In this document: positions 8,214-17,155 of the stretch, in pieces
How positions within the stretch are numbered: position 1 is the first letter of the stretch
Layout: every line of letters starts with the position of its first letter
From: DATEDA01 sp963789885
GTDB taxonomy: Bacteria > Pseudomonadota > Gammaproteobacteria > Burkholderiales > SG8-39
Reading direction: 5' to 3'
Length of the DNA stretch: 64,000 nucleotides
Assembly (NCBI GenBank): GCA_963789885.1
Contig: CAWBNB010000003.1
Coordinates: forward strand, 310,001 to 374,000
Program-made: the position numbers and the translations under genes
The notes under the pieces: model-generated
The model's input: the letters and a program-made list of their open reading frames with translations, nothing else
Told to the model about the DNA's origin: nothing
The model's database searches: none

Positions 8214-9113
8214 ATGACCTTAAAGACCCTGGGCCGCTACGAGATCGTGTCGCTCGTCGGCGAGGGCGGGATGGGCCGCGTCTACAAGGCGCTCGATCCG
8301 GCGATCGGCCGCACGGTCGCGATCAAGACGCTGAACGTCGACCTCGAGCCGGAGCAGCTCGAGGACTTCAAGCAGCGCTTCTTCCGCGAAGCGCGCACCG
8401 CGGGACGCGTCCAGCATCCGAACGTCGTCACGATCTACGACGTCGGCGAGTCGGGTGGCACCGCGTTCATCGCGATGGAGTACGTCGAGGGCCGGACGCT
8501 GCGCGAGGTCCTCGACGCGGAGGCGCCGCTGAAGGTCGATACCGCCTGCCGCATCGCGTCCGACGTCGCATCGGGCCTCGCGGCGGCGCACCGGCAGAAC
8601 ATCGTCCACCGCGACGTCAAGCCCTCGAACATCATGGTCGGGCCCGGGGGCACGGTGAAGCTGATGGACTTCGGCATCGCGCGGCTGCCGGAGGGGATGC
8701 GCACCCGCACCGGCCTGGTGCTCGGGTCGCCGACGTACATCGCCCCCGAGCAGATCGTCGGTCATCCCCTGGACGGCCGGTACGATCTCTTCTCGCTCGG
8801 CGTCGTGCTCTACGAGATGCTCGCCGGCGCGGTGCCGTTCCGCGGCGACGGCGTCGGCGAGCTGCTGTACGGCGTGCTGAACTACGTTCACGCCCCGCCG
8901 AGCCTGCACAACTCGCGCGTCCCGGCGGTGTTCGAGCGGATCCTCGCGCGCGCGCTCGCGAAGCACCCGGACGATCGCTACCAGACGATGGAAGAATTCG
9001 CGAATGATCTGCGTGAATGGCGGAGCCTGCCGCGGCCGACGCCGGAGGAGCTCGCCGAGTATCGCAAGCCGCCGCGGCGGACGCTCGACCGGCGGACCGC
9101 GAAGCGGGATTAG
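8214..9113 (+). CDS. serine/threonine protein kinase (Hanks type)
   Basis: A 299-residue soluble kinase. The glycine loop GEGGMGRVY is at residues 16-24, the ATP lysine AIK at residue 38, the catalytic loop HRDVKPSN, the magnesium motif DFG, and the APE-like motif APEQ. After the kinase domain (to about residue 270) only a short basic tail rich in Pro and Arg remains, and there is no membrane segment or sensor domain. It lies 22 bases after the TAXI-domain gene in the same direction and may be co-transcribed, so the membrane protein with its cytoplasmic tail could be a partner. The substrate is unknown. Confidence 0.92.
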   Translation: MTLKTLGRYEIVSLVGEGGMGRVYKALDPAIGRTVAIKTLNVDLEPEQLEDFKQRFFREARTAGRVQHPNVVTIYDVGESGGTAFIAMEYVEGRTLREVLDAEAPLKVDTACRIASDVASGLAAAHRQNIVHRDVKPSNIMVGPGGTVKLMDFGIARLPEGMRTRTGLVLGSPTYIAPEQIVGHPLDGRYDLFSLGVVLYEMLAGAVPFRGDGVGELLYGVLNYVHAPPSLHNSRVPAVFERILARALAKHPDDRYQTMEEFANDLREWRSLPRPTPEELAEYRKPPRRTLDRRTAKRD

Positions 9114-9137
9114 CGGTGCGCTGCGGGAGGCGCGCCG

Positions 9138-10715
9138 TCAGCCCCGCAGCGCGCGCTTCAGGAGCTTCCCGTTCGCGTTGCGCGGCAGCGGATCGGACCG
9201 GAAGGTGAAGAAGTCGGGCACCTTGTAGTCCGCGAGCTGCTGTGCGCAGTGCGCCCGGAGGTGGTCGGCGCCGCAGGCCGGATCGCGCGTGACCACGTAG
9301 GCGTGCGTCTTCTCGCCGAGCACCGCGTCGGGGACGGCGATCAGGGCCGACTCGACGACCGCCGGGTGCAGGCTGAGCACGCTCTCGACCTCCGCGCTGT
9401 AGACCTTGTAGCCGCCGCGGTTGATCATGTCCTTCTTGCGGTCGAACACGCGCACGAAGCCCCGGGCGTCGATCGAACCGAGGTCGCCCGACTTCCAGTA
9501 GCCGCCGGCGAACTCGCGCTCGGCGGCCTCCGGGTTGTCCCAGTAGCCCGGCACGACCATCGGGCCGGCGATCCAGATCTCGCCCGTCTCGCCGGGCGCG
9601 ACCTCGCGGCCGGCGTCGTCCATGACCCGCACGTCGCCGCACGGCACGACCACGCCGACGCTGTCCAGGTTCGCGGCTTGCAGCCCCATCGGCATGATCG
9701 TGGTCGGTGAGGTCGTCTCGGTCGCGCCGTACGCATTCATCAGCGTCAGGCCGGGCAGCTTCCCGGCAAGCGCGCGGATCGTGCCCTCGGGCATCGGCGC
9801 GCCGCCGAACCCGCCGATGCGCCACGCCCTCAGGTCGAGGCGGTCGAAGTCGGGATCGAGCAGGCACAGGTTGTACATCGCCGGCACCACCAGCGTGTGC
9901 GTCATTCGCTCGCGCGCCGCGACCTCGAGAAACGCCCGGGCCTTGAACTCGCGCAGGGCGATCACGCAGCCGCCGACCGCGAACATCGCGAGCGTGATCG
10001 CGACGAGGCCGGTGACGTGGCTCGCGGGCACCGCGAGCAGCGACCGGTCGGCCGCAGTGAGGCGCATGCAGGTCCGGTAGTGCAGCACCGAGTGGACGAT
10101 GTTCAGATGCGTGAGCATCGCGCCCTTCGGCCGCCCGGTCGTCCCGGAGGTATAGAGGATGACCGCCGGCTCCTCCTCGCGGGGGTCGGCCGACGGCGCC
10201 GCTGGAGAGCGCGTCTCGAGGAGCTCGTCGAGCGTCGTCGCGCCGGGCGCCGGCCCGGCGCTGATCCGCACGGAGAGGGGGAGCCCCGCCGCGGGAGGCG
10301 GCAGGCGGTCGGCGAGCGCGGCGTCGAACACGATCCCCTTCGCGCCGCACTGGGCGAGGATGAAGGCGAGCTCCGGCCGCTGCTCGCGGACGTTCACCGG
10401 GACCGCGACGGCGCCGAGCCGCAGCACCGCGAGCAGCGCGTAGATGAACTCGCGGTCGTTCGGGAGATACAGCACGACGCGGTCGCCGCGCGCGACGCCG
10501 AGCCGTTGGAGGTGCCCCGCCAGACGGTCGGCAACCCGGTCCAGCTTGGCGTAGTCCAGCCGGTACCGGTCGGTGACCAGTGCCTCGCGCTCGCCCTGTC
10601 GCGCGACGGTGCCGGCGAAGAGCGCGTTCAGGTTCCGCGGTCGCTCGGCGAAGCAGCGCATCGCCCGGCCGAAATGGGTCTCGTCGCGAAGCGCAGGGAC
10701 GTCGGTCCAGTGCAT
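9138..10715 (-). CDS. AMP-forming acyl-CoA synthetase (class I adenylate-forming enzyme)
   Basis: A 525-residue enzyme activating a carboxylic acid to its CoA thioester through an acyl-adenylate. The P-loop-like motif ILYTSGTTGRPKG, the NAYGATETT core motif, the YWKSGDLGSIDARGF hinge and the C-terminal catalytic lysine in RNANGKLLKR are all present. Substrate cannot be read from sequence; the family covers medium/long-chain and aryl acids. It is convergent with the kinase gene and divergent from rmuC (57 bases between the starts). Three separate acyl-CoA ligases of this class occur in the window, none obviously duplicated from another. Confidence 0.9.
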   Translation of the reverse strand: MHWTDVPALRDETHFGRAMRCFAERPRNLNALFAGTVARQGEREALVTDRYRLDYAKLDRVADRLAGHLQRLGVARGDRVVLYLPNDREFIYALLAVLRLGAVAVPVNVREQRPELAFILAQCGAKGIVFDAALADRLPPPAAGLPLSVRISAGPAPGATTLDELLETRSPAAPSADPREEEPAVILYTSGTTGRPKGAMLTHLNIVHSVLHYRTCMRLTAADRSLLAVPASHVTGLVAITLAMFAVGGCVIALREFKARAFLEVAARERMTHTLVVPAMYNLCLLDPDFDRLDLRAWRIGGFGGAPMPEGTIRALAGKLPGLTLMNAYGATETTSPTTIMPMGLQAANLDSVGVVVPCGDVRVMDDAGREVAPGETGEIWIAGPMVVPGYWDNPEAAEREFAGGYWKSGDLGSIDARGFVRVFDRKKDMINRGGYKVYSAEVESVLSLHPAVVESALIAVPDAVLGEKTHAYVVTRDPACGADHLRAHCAQQLADYKVPDFFTFRSDPLPRNANGKLLKRALRG

Positions 10716-10772
10716 GGCGCGGCATTGTACTCAGGCTCGCCGGGTGAGCCACGCGCTCGCTATACTCGAACG

Positions 10773-12221
10773 GTGCAGACGGAACAGCTCATCGTCGTCC
10801 TCGCCGTGTTCGCCGCCGGCCTCGTCCTCGGGGTGGTCGTTACCGCGTTGCTGGCGGGCCGCCGGCGCGCCGAGGCCCTGGAGCAGGCGGCGCTGCGGTT
10901 CGAGGTCACGCGCGCCCAGCTCACCGATCGCGCCGGGACCGCCGAGCGGGAGCTCGGCGAGGCGCGCGCGCAGCTCGCCGCCGAGACCGCGCGGCTCGAC
11001 GAGACCCGCGCCTCGGTGACCGAGCTGCATGGTCGGGCCGAGAGTCTTGCCACGGCGCTGCGGATGGAGCGCGAGGCGGCGACTGGCAAACTCGCGGAGA
11101 TCGAGCGCGCACGCGAGCACCTGACGCAGGCGTTCAGCGCGCTATCCGCGGAGGCGCTGAAGAGCAACAACCAGGCGTTCATCGATCTCGCGCAGCAGAC
11201 GCTCGCGAAGCACCAGGAGACGGCCAAGGGGGAGCTGGAGCGGCGCCAGCAGGCAATCGACGAGCTGGTGAAGCCGATGCGCGAGACGCTCGACAAGTTC
11301 GACGCGAAGGTGCAGGAGATCGAGAAATCGCGCGTCGGCGCGTACGCGGAGCTGAGCCAGCAGGTGCGCTCGCTCGCCGAGACGCAGACGCAGCTCCGCA
11401 GCGAGACGTCGAATCTCGTCAAGGCGCTGCGCCAGCCGCACGTCCGGGGCCGTTGGGGCGAGATGCAGCTGCGGCGCGTGGTGGAGATGGCGGGCATGCT
11501 CGATCATTGCGACTTTTACGAGCAGGCGAGCGTCGACACCGACGAAGGCCGGCTGCGGCCGGACATGATCGTCCGGCTGCCCGGGAACAAGAACCTCGTG
11601 GTGGACGCCAAGGCGCCGCTCGCCGCGTATCTCGACGCGCTCGAGGCCGCGGACGACGAAACGCGCCGCAGCCGGCTCGCCGATCATGCGCGCCAGCTCC
11701 GCACGCATCTGACGGCGCTTAGCCGCAAATCGTACTGGGACCAGTTCCAGCCGAGCCCGGAGTTCGTGGTGCTGTTCGTGCCGGGGGAGATGTTCTTCAG
11801 CGCCGCGCTCGAGCAGGATCCCGAGCTCCTCGAGTTCGGCGTCGAGCAGCGGGTCATCCTCGCGACGCCGACGACGCTGATCGCGCTGCTGCGCGCGGTG
11901 GCCTACGGCTGGCGGCAGGACACGCTCGCCGAGAACGCGAAGAAGGTGAGCGAGCTGGGCGCCGAGCTTTATGCCCGCCTCGCGACGATGGGCGACCACT
12001 TCGCCGCGGTCGGCGCGCGGCTCGAGGCCGCGGTGAAGTCCTACAACCTCGCGGTCGGCTCGCTCGAGACGCGCGTCCTCGTCACCGCGCGCAAGTTCCG
12101 CGATCTGAAGGCGGTGGGCGGCGACGTCCTGCTCGATCCGCCGGCGCCGATCGACGTCCTGCCGCGCGAGGTGCGGGCGGAGGACCTGCTGCCGGCGCCG
12201 GGGGCTGCGGCGGTCGACTAG
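10773..12221 (+). CDS. rmuC: DNA recombination protein RmuC
   Basis: A 482-residue RmuC protein: one N-terminal membrane helix (about residues 5-28), a long coiled coil rich in Glu, Arg and Ala up to about residue 200, then the RmuC nuclease-like domain with the motifs VRGRWGEMQLRRVVE, NLVVDAKAPL, FVLFVPGE-like VVLFVPGEMFF and ATPTTLIALLR. The family limits inversions between short inverted repeats; biochemical activity is not well defined. The start is GTG at 10773. A TATACT hexamer at 10761-10766 sits too close to the start to serve a normal leader, but could be a -10 box for a very short one. Confidence 0.93.
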   Translation: MQTEQLIVVLAVFAAGLVLGVVVTALLAGRRRAEALEQAALRFEVTRAQLTDRAGTAERELGEARAQLAAETARLDETRASVTELHGRAESLATALRMEREAATGKLAEIERAREHLTQAFSALSAEALKSNNQAFIDLAQQTLAKHQETAKGELERRQQAIDELVKPMRETLDKFDAKVQEIEKSRVGAYAELSQQVRSLAETQTQLRSETSNLVKALRQPHVRGRWGEMQLRRVVEMAGMLDHCDFYEQASVDTDEGRLRPDMIVRLPGNKNLVVDAKAPLAAYLDALEAADDETRRSRLADHARQLRTHLTALSRKSYWDQFQPSPEFVVLFVPGEMFFSAALEQDPELLEFGVEQRVILATPTTLIALLRAVAYGWRQDTLAENAKKVSELGAELYARLATMGDHFAAVGARLEAAVKSYNLAVGSLETRVLVTARKFRDLKAVGGDVLLDPPAPIDVLPREVRAEDLLPAPGAAAVD

Positions 12222-12234
12222 CGAGTTCCGGCCG

Positions 12235-13500
12235 TCACGCGAGCCCGTCGAAGACCTGCACGCTTACCGGGTCGCCCGCCTTCACGTCGCCGCGGTCGTG
12301 CTCGAGCACGATGAAGCAGTTCGCCTCCGACATCGAGCGCAATACGCCGGAGCCCTGGCTGCCGGTGATGCGCACCGTCCACGCGCCGTCCGTGCCGCGC
12401 TCGAGGATGCCGCGCTGGAACTCCGTGCGGCCCGGTTTCTTCCGCAACGCCGTCCGGCAGGGCGCGCGGAGGAGCGGCAGGGCGCAGTCGTCGGTACGAC
12501 CGGCGAGCGCGAGCAGGGCGTCGCGGACGAAGCCGTAGAAGGTCACCATCACCGCCACCGGGTTCCCCGGCAGGCCGAAGAACCAGGCGCCACCGATCCG
12601 CCCGAACGCCATCGGCCGCCCCGGACGCATCGCGATCTTCCAGAACAGGACCTCGCCGAGCCGGCCGAGCAGCTCGCGCGTGAAGTCGGCCTCGCCCACC
12701 GAGACGCCGCCGGAGCTGACGATCGCGTCGGCGCTTGCCGCCGCCTCCTTGAATGCGCGCTCGAGCGCCGCCGGATCGTCGCGCACGACGCCCATGTCGA
12801 TCAGCTCGAACCCGAGTCGCGCGAGCATCCCGTACAGCGTGTAGCGGTTCGAGTCGTAGACCTCGCCTTCCTTGAGCGGGGCGCCGACCGACGCAAGCTC
12901 GTCGCCGGTCGAGAAGAAGGCGACGCGGAGCTTGCGCCGCACCGGGACTTCGGCGAGCCCCAGCGAGGCCATCACCCCGAGCTCCGCCGGCCGAAGCAGC
13001 CGGCCCGCGCGCAGCACGACGCGCCCGACGGCAAGGTCTTCGCCCGCAAGGCGGCGGTTCTGACCCGCCTGCTGCCCCGCCGGCACGACGATCCGGTCGC
13101 CCTCGGCGCGGACCACTTCCTGGATCACGACCGTGTCGGTACCGGGTGGCATCACCGCGCCGGTCATCACCCGGACGCACTGGCCGGGCTGCACGGCACC
13201 GTCGAATTTCCGGCCCGCGTAGGCGACGCCGACCTCGCGCAGCGTCGTCTCGCCGTCGGGTTTCAGATCGCTCGCCCGCACCGCCCAGCCGTCCATCGCC
13301 GAGTTGTCGTGCGCCGGAACGTTCACGGTCGAAACCATGTCCTCGCCGAGCACGCGGCCGAGGCTCGCTCGCACCGCGATGCGCTCGTTGGCGCTCACCG
13401 GCACGATCAGCGCGCGGATTGCCGCGCGCGCGGTCTCGACCGGCAGCGCGTCGGGATCGTAGCCGTCGATGCAGCTGACGATCTGCTGAAGCGAGCTCAT
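12235..13500 (-). CDS. moeA: molybdopterin molybdenumtransferase MoeA (copy 1)
   Basis: A 421-residue enzyme that inserts molybdate (or possibly tungstate) into adenylated molybdopterin. Family motifs include VPAHDNSAMDGWAV, VMTGAVMPPGTDTVV, FFSTGDEL, YDSNRYTL, SSGGVSVGEADFT, MRPGRPMAFG and GLPGNPVAV. It is first read with mobA upstream: the mobA stop and moeA start overlap in ATGA at 13497-13500, showing translational coupling. A second, divergent moeA lies at 33.8 kb. In organisms handling both Mo and W, two MoeA proteins can have different metal preference, which would fit the tungstate importer here, but nothing in this sequence assigns the metal. Confidence 0.95.
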   Translation of the reverse strand: MSSLQQIVSCIDGYDPDALPVETARAAIRALIVPVSANERIAVRASLGRVLGEDMVSTVNVPAHDNSAMDGWAVRASDLKPDGETTLREVGVAYAGRKFDGAVQPGQCVRVMTGAVMPPGTDTVVIQEVVRAEGDRIVVPAGQQAGQNRRLAGEDLAVGRVVLRAGRLLRPAELGVMASLGLAEVPVRRKLRVAFFSTGDELASVGAPLKEGEVYDSNRYTLYGMLARLGFELIDMGVVRDDPAALERAFKEAAASADAIVSSGGVSVGEADFTRELLGRLGEVLFWKIAMRPGRPMAFGRIGGAWFFGLPGNPVAVMVTFYGFVRDALLALAGRTDDCALPLLRAPCRTALRKKPGRTEFQRGILERGTDGAWTVRITGSQGSGVLRSMSEANCFIVLEHDRGDVKAGDPVSVQVFDGLA

Positions 13501-14093
13501 GTTCCTTTTTCGTGCTGCACGAGCTCGTCGCGGGTGTTGATGTTCGAAAACGCCTCGGCTTGGTCGTCGAACGGAACCTCGACGACCTTGAGCGACGCGT
13601 ACCAGGCGTCGATCTTCCGCCCGCCCGACTCGAGGAACTGCGCGAGGTGCGCGGTGAGCGACTCGCGCACCAGGGCGAACACCGGGTGCGGCTGGTCGCC
13701 GGTCTTGGCCACGGCAAGGTCCGCATGCGCCGCGACGAGCGCCGCGTGCAACCGCGCGACGAGGTCGTGCGGCAGAAAAGGCGAGTCGCAAGGCACCGTA
13801 ACGAGGAACGGATGCACGTTGGCCTTGAGCCCGGCGTGCAGCCCGGCGAGCGGGCCGGCGAACCCGCCGATCTCGTCCGGCACGACGCGATGGCCGAAGC
13901 GCGCGTATTCGGCGAGGTGCTGGTTCGCGTTGATGACGATCTCGGTGACCTGGGGCCGCAGCCGCTCGAGCACCCATTCGACCATCGGCTTCCCGCGGAG
14001 CGGCTGCAGGCCCTTGTCGACGCCGCCCATCCGGCGGCCCTGGCCGCCGGCGAGAACCAGCCCGGTCACCCGGGGCGGATCGCGGATGTCCAT
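13497..14093 (-). CDS. mobA: molybdenum cofactor guanylyltransferase MobA
   Basis: A 198-residue nucleotidyltransferase adding GMP to Mo-molybdopterin, giving the bis-MGD cofactor needed by formate dehydrogenase. The nucleotide-binding motif LAGGQGRRMGGVDKG is at residues 13-27, followed by VPDEIGGFAGPLAGL and VPCDSPFLP, the metal-binding aspartate region. Length is typical. It lies 14 bases downstream of fdhD and overlaps moeA by four bases, in an operon moaA-fdhD-mobA-moeA read leftwards. The distant mobB at 33.3 kb encodes the GTP-binding partner. Confidence 0.95.
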   Translation of the reverse strand: MDIRDPPRVTGLVLAGGQGRRMGGVDKGLQPLRGKPMVEWVLERLRPQVTEIVINANQHLAEYARFGHRVVPDEIGGFAGPLAGLHAGLKANVHPFLVTVPCDSPFLPHDLVARLHAALVAAHADLAVAKTGDQPHPVFALVRESLTAHLAQFLESGGRKIDAWYASLKVVEVPFDDQAEAFSNINTRDELVQHEKGT

Positions 14094-14107
14094 GGCCTTT
14101 CAGGCCT

Positions 14108-14956
14108 TCAGGCCAGCATCGTCGGCATCGTCGTCTTGACGAAACGATGCTTGCCGGTAAAGAGCAGGTAGTGGCGGTTCACCGCACGCCCGAGCATCGT
14201 GAGGCCGACCTGCTCGGCGATCCGCCAGCCCATCTGCGTCAAGCCGGAGCGCGAGACGAGGAACGGGATGCGCATCTGCGCGCACTTGATGACCATCTCG
14301 GAGGTGAGCCGCCCCGTGGTGTAGAAGATCTTGTCGGAGCCATCGATGTCTTCGAGCCACATCTGGCCGGCGATCGCGTCGACCGCGTTGTGACGGCCGA
14401 CGTCCTCGACGAACGTGAGGATCTCGGAAGCGCCGTCCGCATTCGTCGCCAGCGCGCACCCGTGCACCGCGCCGGCGGCCTTGTAGATCGTCTCGTGCCT
14501 GCGAACCAGGTCGAGCAGGGCGTAGAGCGTGTCCTCGCTCAGCCGGACGTCGTCGCGCAGCTCGATCGACTCGACCTCTTCCATCAGGTCGCCGAACACC
14601 GTGCCCTGGCCGCAGCCGGTGGTGACGGTCCGCTTCTTCATCTTGTCGGCGAGCCCCTTTATCCCCTTCCGCGTCGTCACGACGACCGAGTCGGTCTCCC
14701 AGTCGACCTGCACGGCGGCGATCTCCTCGATCGAGCGCGCGAGGCGCTGATTGCGAAGGTAGCCGATCGCGAGCGCTTCGGGCGCCTGGCCGAGCGTCAT
14801 CAGCGTGACGATCTCGCGCTTGTCGACGTAGAGCGTCAGCGGGTGCTCGCCCGCGATCGGCGTGGCGAGGGCCTCGCCGCGCTCGTTCAGCGCCTCGACG
14901 TCGAAGGTGAGCGGGCGGGAGGCGCGGGTGATCTCCGGCTTGCGGGGCGTCTTCAT
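14108..14956 (-). CDS. fdhD: formate dehydrogenase sulfurtransferase FdhD
   Basis: A 282-residue protein that passes sulfur to the bis-MGD cofactor so that formate dehydrogenase becomes active. The conserved loop TTGCGQGT carries a single cysteine at residue 115, where the E. coli protein has a CxxC; single-cysteine members are known. Other family motifs are GAVHGCAL, EDVGRHNAVD, GRLTSEMV and FLVSRSGLTQMG-like sequence. The start ATG at 14956 overlaps the moaA stop by four bases. Its presence supports the fdhA assignment and indicates that the enzyme here is an active, sulfido-ligated formate dehydrogenase. Confidence 0.95.
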   Translation of the reverse strand: MKTPRKPEITRASRPLTFDVEALNERGEALATPIAGEHPLTLYVDKREIVTLMTLGQAPEALAIGYLRNQRLARSIEEIAAVQVDWETDSVVVTTRKGIKGLADKMKKRTVTTGCGQGTVFGDLMEEVESIELRDDVRLSEDTLYALLDLVRRHETIYKAAGAVHGCALATNADGASEILTFVEDVGRHNAVDAIAGQMWLEDIDGSDKIFYTTGRLTSEMVIKCAQMRIPFLVSRSGLTQMGWRIAEQVGLTMLGRAVNRHYLLFTGKHRFVKTTMPTMLA

Positions 14957-16038
14957 CCGCCGATGTACGACATCTCGATCTTCCGCGCCTTTGCCGTCTC
15001 GGCGGTGCGGATCTCGGAGTAGCGGTCGCCGCGCGCTCGCCAGATGCGCGCGATGGCGTCGTGCACATCGCGATCGGAGGCGCTGCCGCGCAGCAGCGAT
15101 CGCAAGTCGTACCCCGCGCTCGCGAAGAGGCACGTGTAGAGCATGCCGTCGGTCGAGATCCGCGCGCGGGTGCAGGTGCGGCAGAACGCCTGCGTGACCG
15201 ACGAGATGACGCCGATCTCGCCGCTGCCGTCCTTGTAGCGCCAGCGCTCGGCCACCTCGCCGTAGTAGTTCGCATCGACCGGCTCGAGCGGCAGCTCGCG
15301 GCCGATCCGGCTCACGATCTCGGCCGACGGCACGACGTCGTCCATCCGCCAGCCGTTGGTCGCGCCGACGTCCATGAACTCGATGAAGCGGACGATGTGG
15401 CCGGTGCCCTTGAACCGCCGCGCCATCGCGACGATCGTGTGATCGTTGACGCCCCGCTGCACCACCATGTTGATCTTGATCGGCGCGAGTCCGGCTGCCG
15501 CCGCCGCTTCGATGCCCTCGAGCACGCGCGCCACGGGGAAGTCGACGTCGTTCATCGCGCGGAACACCTCGTCGTCCAGCGAGTCGAGGCTCACCGTCAC
15601 CCGCTGCAGCCCGGCGTCGCGCAGCGCCCCCGCCTTGCGCGCGAGGAGGGAGCCGTTCGTGGTGAGCGTCAGATCGAGGCCGCCGAGCCGCGCGAGCATC
15701 TCGATCAGGCGTTCGAGGTTTTTCCGCAGCAGCGGCTCGCCGCCGGTCAGCCGGACCTTCTCGACGCCGTGCTCCTTGAAGATCCGCGCGAGGCGCGTGA
15801 TCTCCTCGAAGCTGAGCACCTCGCTCCGCGGCAGGAACTCGTGGTCCGGCCCGAAGACGTCCTTCGGCATGCAGTACGTGCAGCGGAAGTTGCAGCGATC
15901 GGTCACCGAGACCCGCAGGTCGTGGAGCGGCCGCGCGAGCGTGTCGACGACCTTGCCCGCCGCGGCGTCCCATCTCCCCACGTCGGGGAGGGGCATTGCG
16001 CGGCGCGCATCGACGAGCGGGATGACGCGGTCGGTCAT
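14953..16038 (-). CDS. moaA: GTP 3',8-cyclase MoaA
   Basis: A 361-residue radical-SAM enzyme for the first step of molybdopterin synthesis from GTP. The SAM cluster motif is Cys49-x3-Cys53-x2-Cys56 (TDRCNFRCTYC). LTGGEPLLR, TTNGSLL and the C-terminal second cluster motif CRTCTRARISTDGMLYTC are present, and the protein ends in the required Gly-Gly. It heads the leftward operon moaA-fdhD-mobA-moeA. No moaC is visible in the window. It is divergent from the DUF3305 gene with about 50 bases between starts, so cofactor and formate dehydrogenase operons probably share a control region. Confidence 0.95.
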   Translation of the reverse strand: MTDRVIPLVDARRAMPLPDVGRWDAAAGKVVDTLARPLHDLRVSVTDRCNFRCTYCMPKDVFGPDHEFLPRSEVLSFEEITRLARIFKEHGVEKVRLTGGEPLLRKNLERLIEMLARLGGLDLTLTTNGSLLARKAGALRDAGLQRVTVSLDSLDDEVFRAMNDVDFPVARVLEGIEAAAAAGLAPIKINMVVQRGVNDHTIVAMARRFKGTGHIVRFIEFMDVGATNGWRMDDVVPSAEIVSRIGRELPLEPVDANYYGEVAERWRYKDGSGEIGVISSVTQAFCRTCTRARISTDGMLYTCLFASAGYDLRSLLRGSASDRDVHDAIARIWRARGDRYSEIRTAETAKARKIEMSYIGG

Positions 16039-16091
16039 GGGAAGGCTTGCTTCATTCGACCGGGGCCACGCATGATAGGGGCCGGATCGGA

Positions 16092-16607
16092 ATGCCGGTT
16101 CATAATCAGTCGCATGACACGGATTCTAGTGACAAACGGATGCCTGCTCCATCCCTGCCGGTCGCGCTGATCATGGAGCGGCGTGCACTTGCCAACCGCT
16201 GGCAGTCCGAACGGTGGGCGCCGGTGGGTGTCGTACCCGACGAGGGCGGGCCGCGCGAGCCGCGCCTCCTCGAGGAAGACAGCGAGCACGCGCGTTGGTT
16301 GCACCCCGGGTTCGCGATCGAGCTGCATCGCGACGAGGCCGAAGGCTACTACCTGAACTTGACCACGGACACGCCGTACGTCTTCGTCAACTGGCACATG
16401 GTGGACGACCGCGCGGTGCCGAAGATCGTCACGGTGAGTTATCACGAGGCGGCCCGGATGATGGACGGCGGCGAGCAGGTCGACGGCGTCACGCTGCCGC
16501 CCGAGCTCTTCGCGTGGATCGACGAGTTCATCCGCGCGCACTACCGGCCGCCGGAGAAGAAGGGCAAGTTCAAGCCGCCGTCGTTTAAGGGCGCGAAGCG
16601 GGGCTGA
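16092..16607 (+). CDS. DUF3305 protein of the formate dehydrogenase operon
   Basis: A small soluble protein of 171 residues from this start (155 from the ATG at 16140). It matches the DUF3305 pattern around LPVALIMERRALANRWQSERW and VNWHMVDDRAVP. Function is unknown; the family is found almost only at the head of formate dehydrogenase operons with DUF3306, a polyferredoxin and a TorD-like chaperone, as here. I chose 16092 because GGA at 16084-16089 gives a possible ribosome-binding site; 16140 better matches the short family N-terminus, so the start is uncertain. An assembly or cofactor-delivery role is an inference from context. Confidence 0.85.
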   Translation: MPVHNQSHDTDSSDKRMPAPSLPVALIMERRALANRWQSERWAPVGVVPDEGGPREPRLLEEDSEHARWLHPGFAIELHRDEAEGYYLNLTTDTPYVFVNWHMVDDRAVPKIVTVSYHEAARMMDGGEQVDGVTLPPELFAWIDEFIRAHYRPPEKKGKFKPPSFKGAKRG

Positions 16608-16611
16608 CGCG

Positions 16612-17154
16612 ATGTCGAGCGACGACGACAACTTTCTCGCGCGCTGGTCGAAGCGCAAGCACGCGGTGCGTCGCGGGGAAACGCCCCCGGAGCCGGTGCG
16701 GAGCGAGGCGCAGGCGGCCGACCCGCCACCGCCTGCGCCGCCCGTCGCCGACGCGCCGCCGGAGCTGCCCCCGGTCGAATCGTTGAAGGGGCTCGGGTCG
16801 GACTACAAGGACTTCCTGCGGCCGGAGGTCGACCCGGCGACGCGCAGCGCCGCGCTGAAGAAGCTCTTCGGCGACCCGCATTTCAACCAGATGGACGGTT
16901 TGGACACCTACATCGACGACTATACGAAGGAAGATCCGATCCCGGCGACGATGCTCCGCGCGCTGAACCAGGCGCGTTCGCTCGGGCTGTTCGACGACGA
17001 AGAGAAGGAGAAGGTGCCCGAGGCACCGCCGGTGGCCGAGACCTCGCCGGTGGCCGCCGTCGGTGAAGCGCCACCCGCGGCGATCCAGCCGTCCGAGCTG
17101 GGGATGGACGCCGAGAGGCCATCACCCGTTCCCGCGAAGCCCGATTCGGCCTGA
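16612..17154 (+). CDS. DUF3306 protein of the formate dehydrogenase operon
   Basis: A 180-residue soluble protein of unknown function. It begins with a charged segment containing FLARWSKRKH, typical of DUF3306, then a Pro/Ala-rich linker (residues 25-60), then the conserved core SDYKDFLRPEVD and KLFGDPHFNQMDGLDTYIDDY, and an acidic Pro/Ala-rich tail. Low complexity at both ends suggests a scaffold or adaptor. It follows DUF3305 by four bases and precedes the polyferredoxin gene by one base, so all three are surely co-translated parts of the same operon. Confidence 0.85.
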   Translation: MSSDDDNFLARWSKRKHAVRRGETPPEPVRSEAQAADPPPPAPPVADAPPELPPVESLKGLGSDYKDFLRPEVDPATRSAALKKLFGDPHFNQMDGLDTYIDDYTKEDPIPATMLRALNQARSLGLFDDEEKEKVPEAPPVAETSPVAAVGEAPPAAIQPSELGMDAERPSPVPAKPDSA

Positions 17155-17155
17155 T

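Noticed and set aside
10761..10766. TATACT as the rmuC -10 element
   Set aside because: It would place the transcript start at or inside the GTG start codon; kept only as a note because a leaderless transcript cannot be judged here.
16039..16091. Molybdenum-cofactor riboswitch ahead of moaA or the DUF3305 gene
   Set aside because: Only about 50 bases separate the divergent starts, too short for the roughly 140-base Moco motif, and no matching stems are seen.
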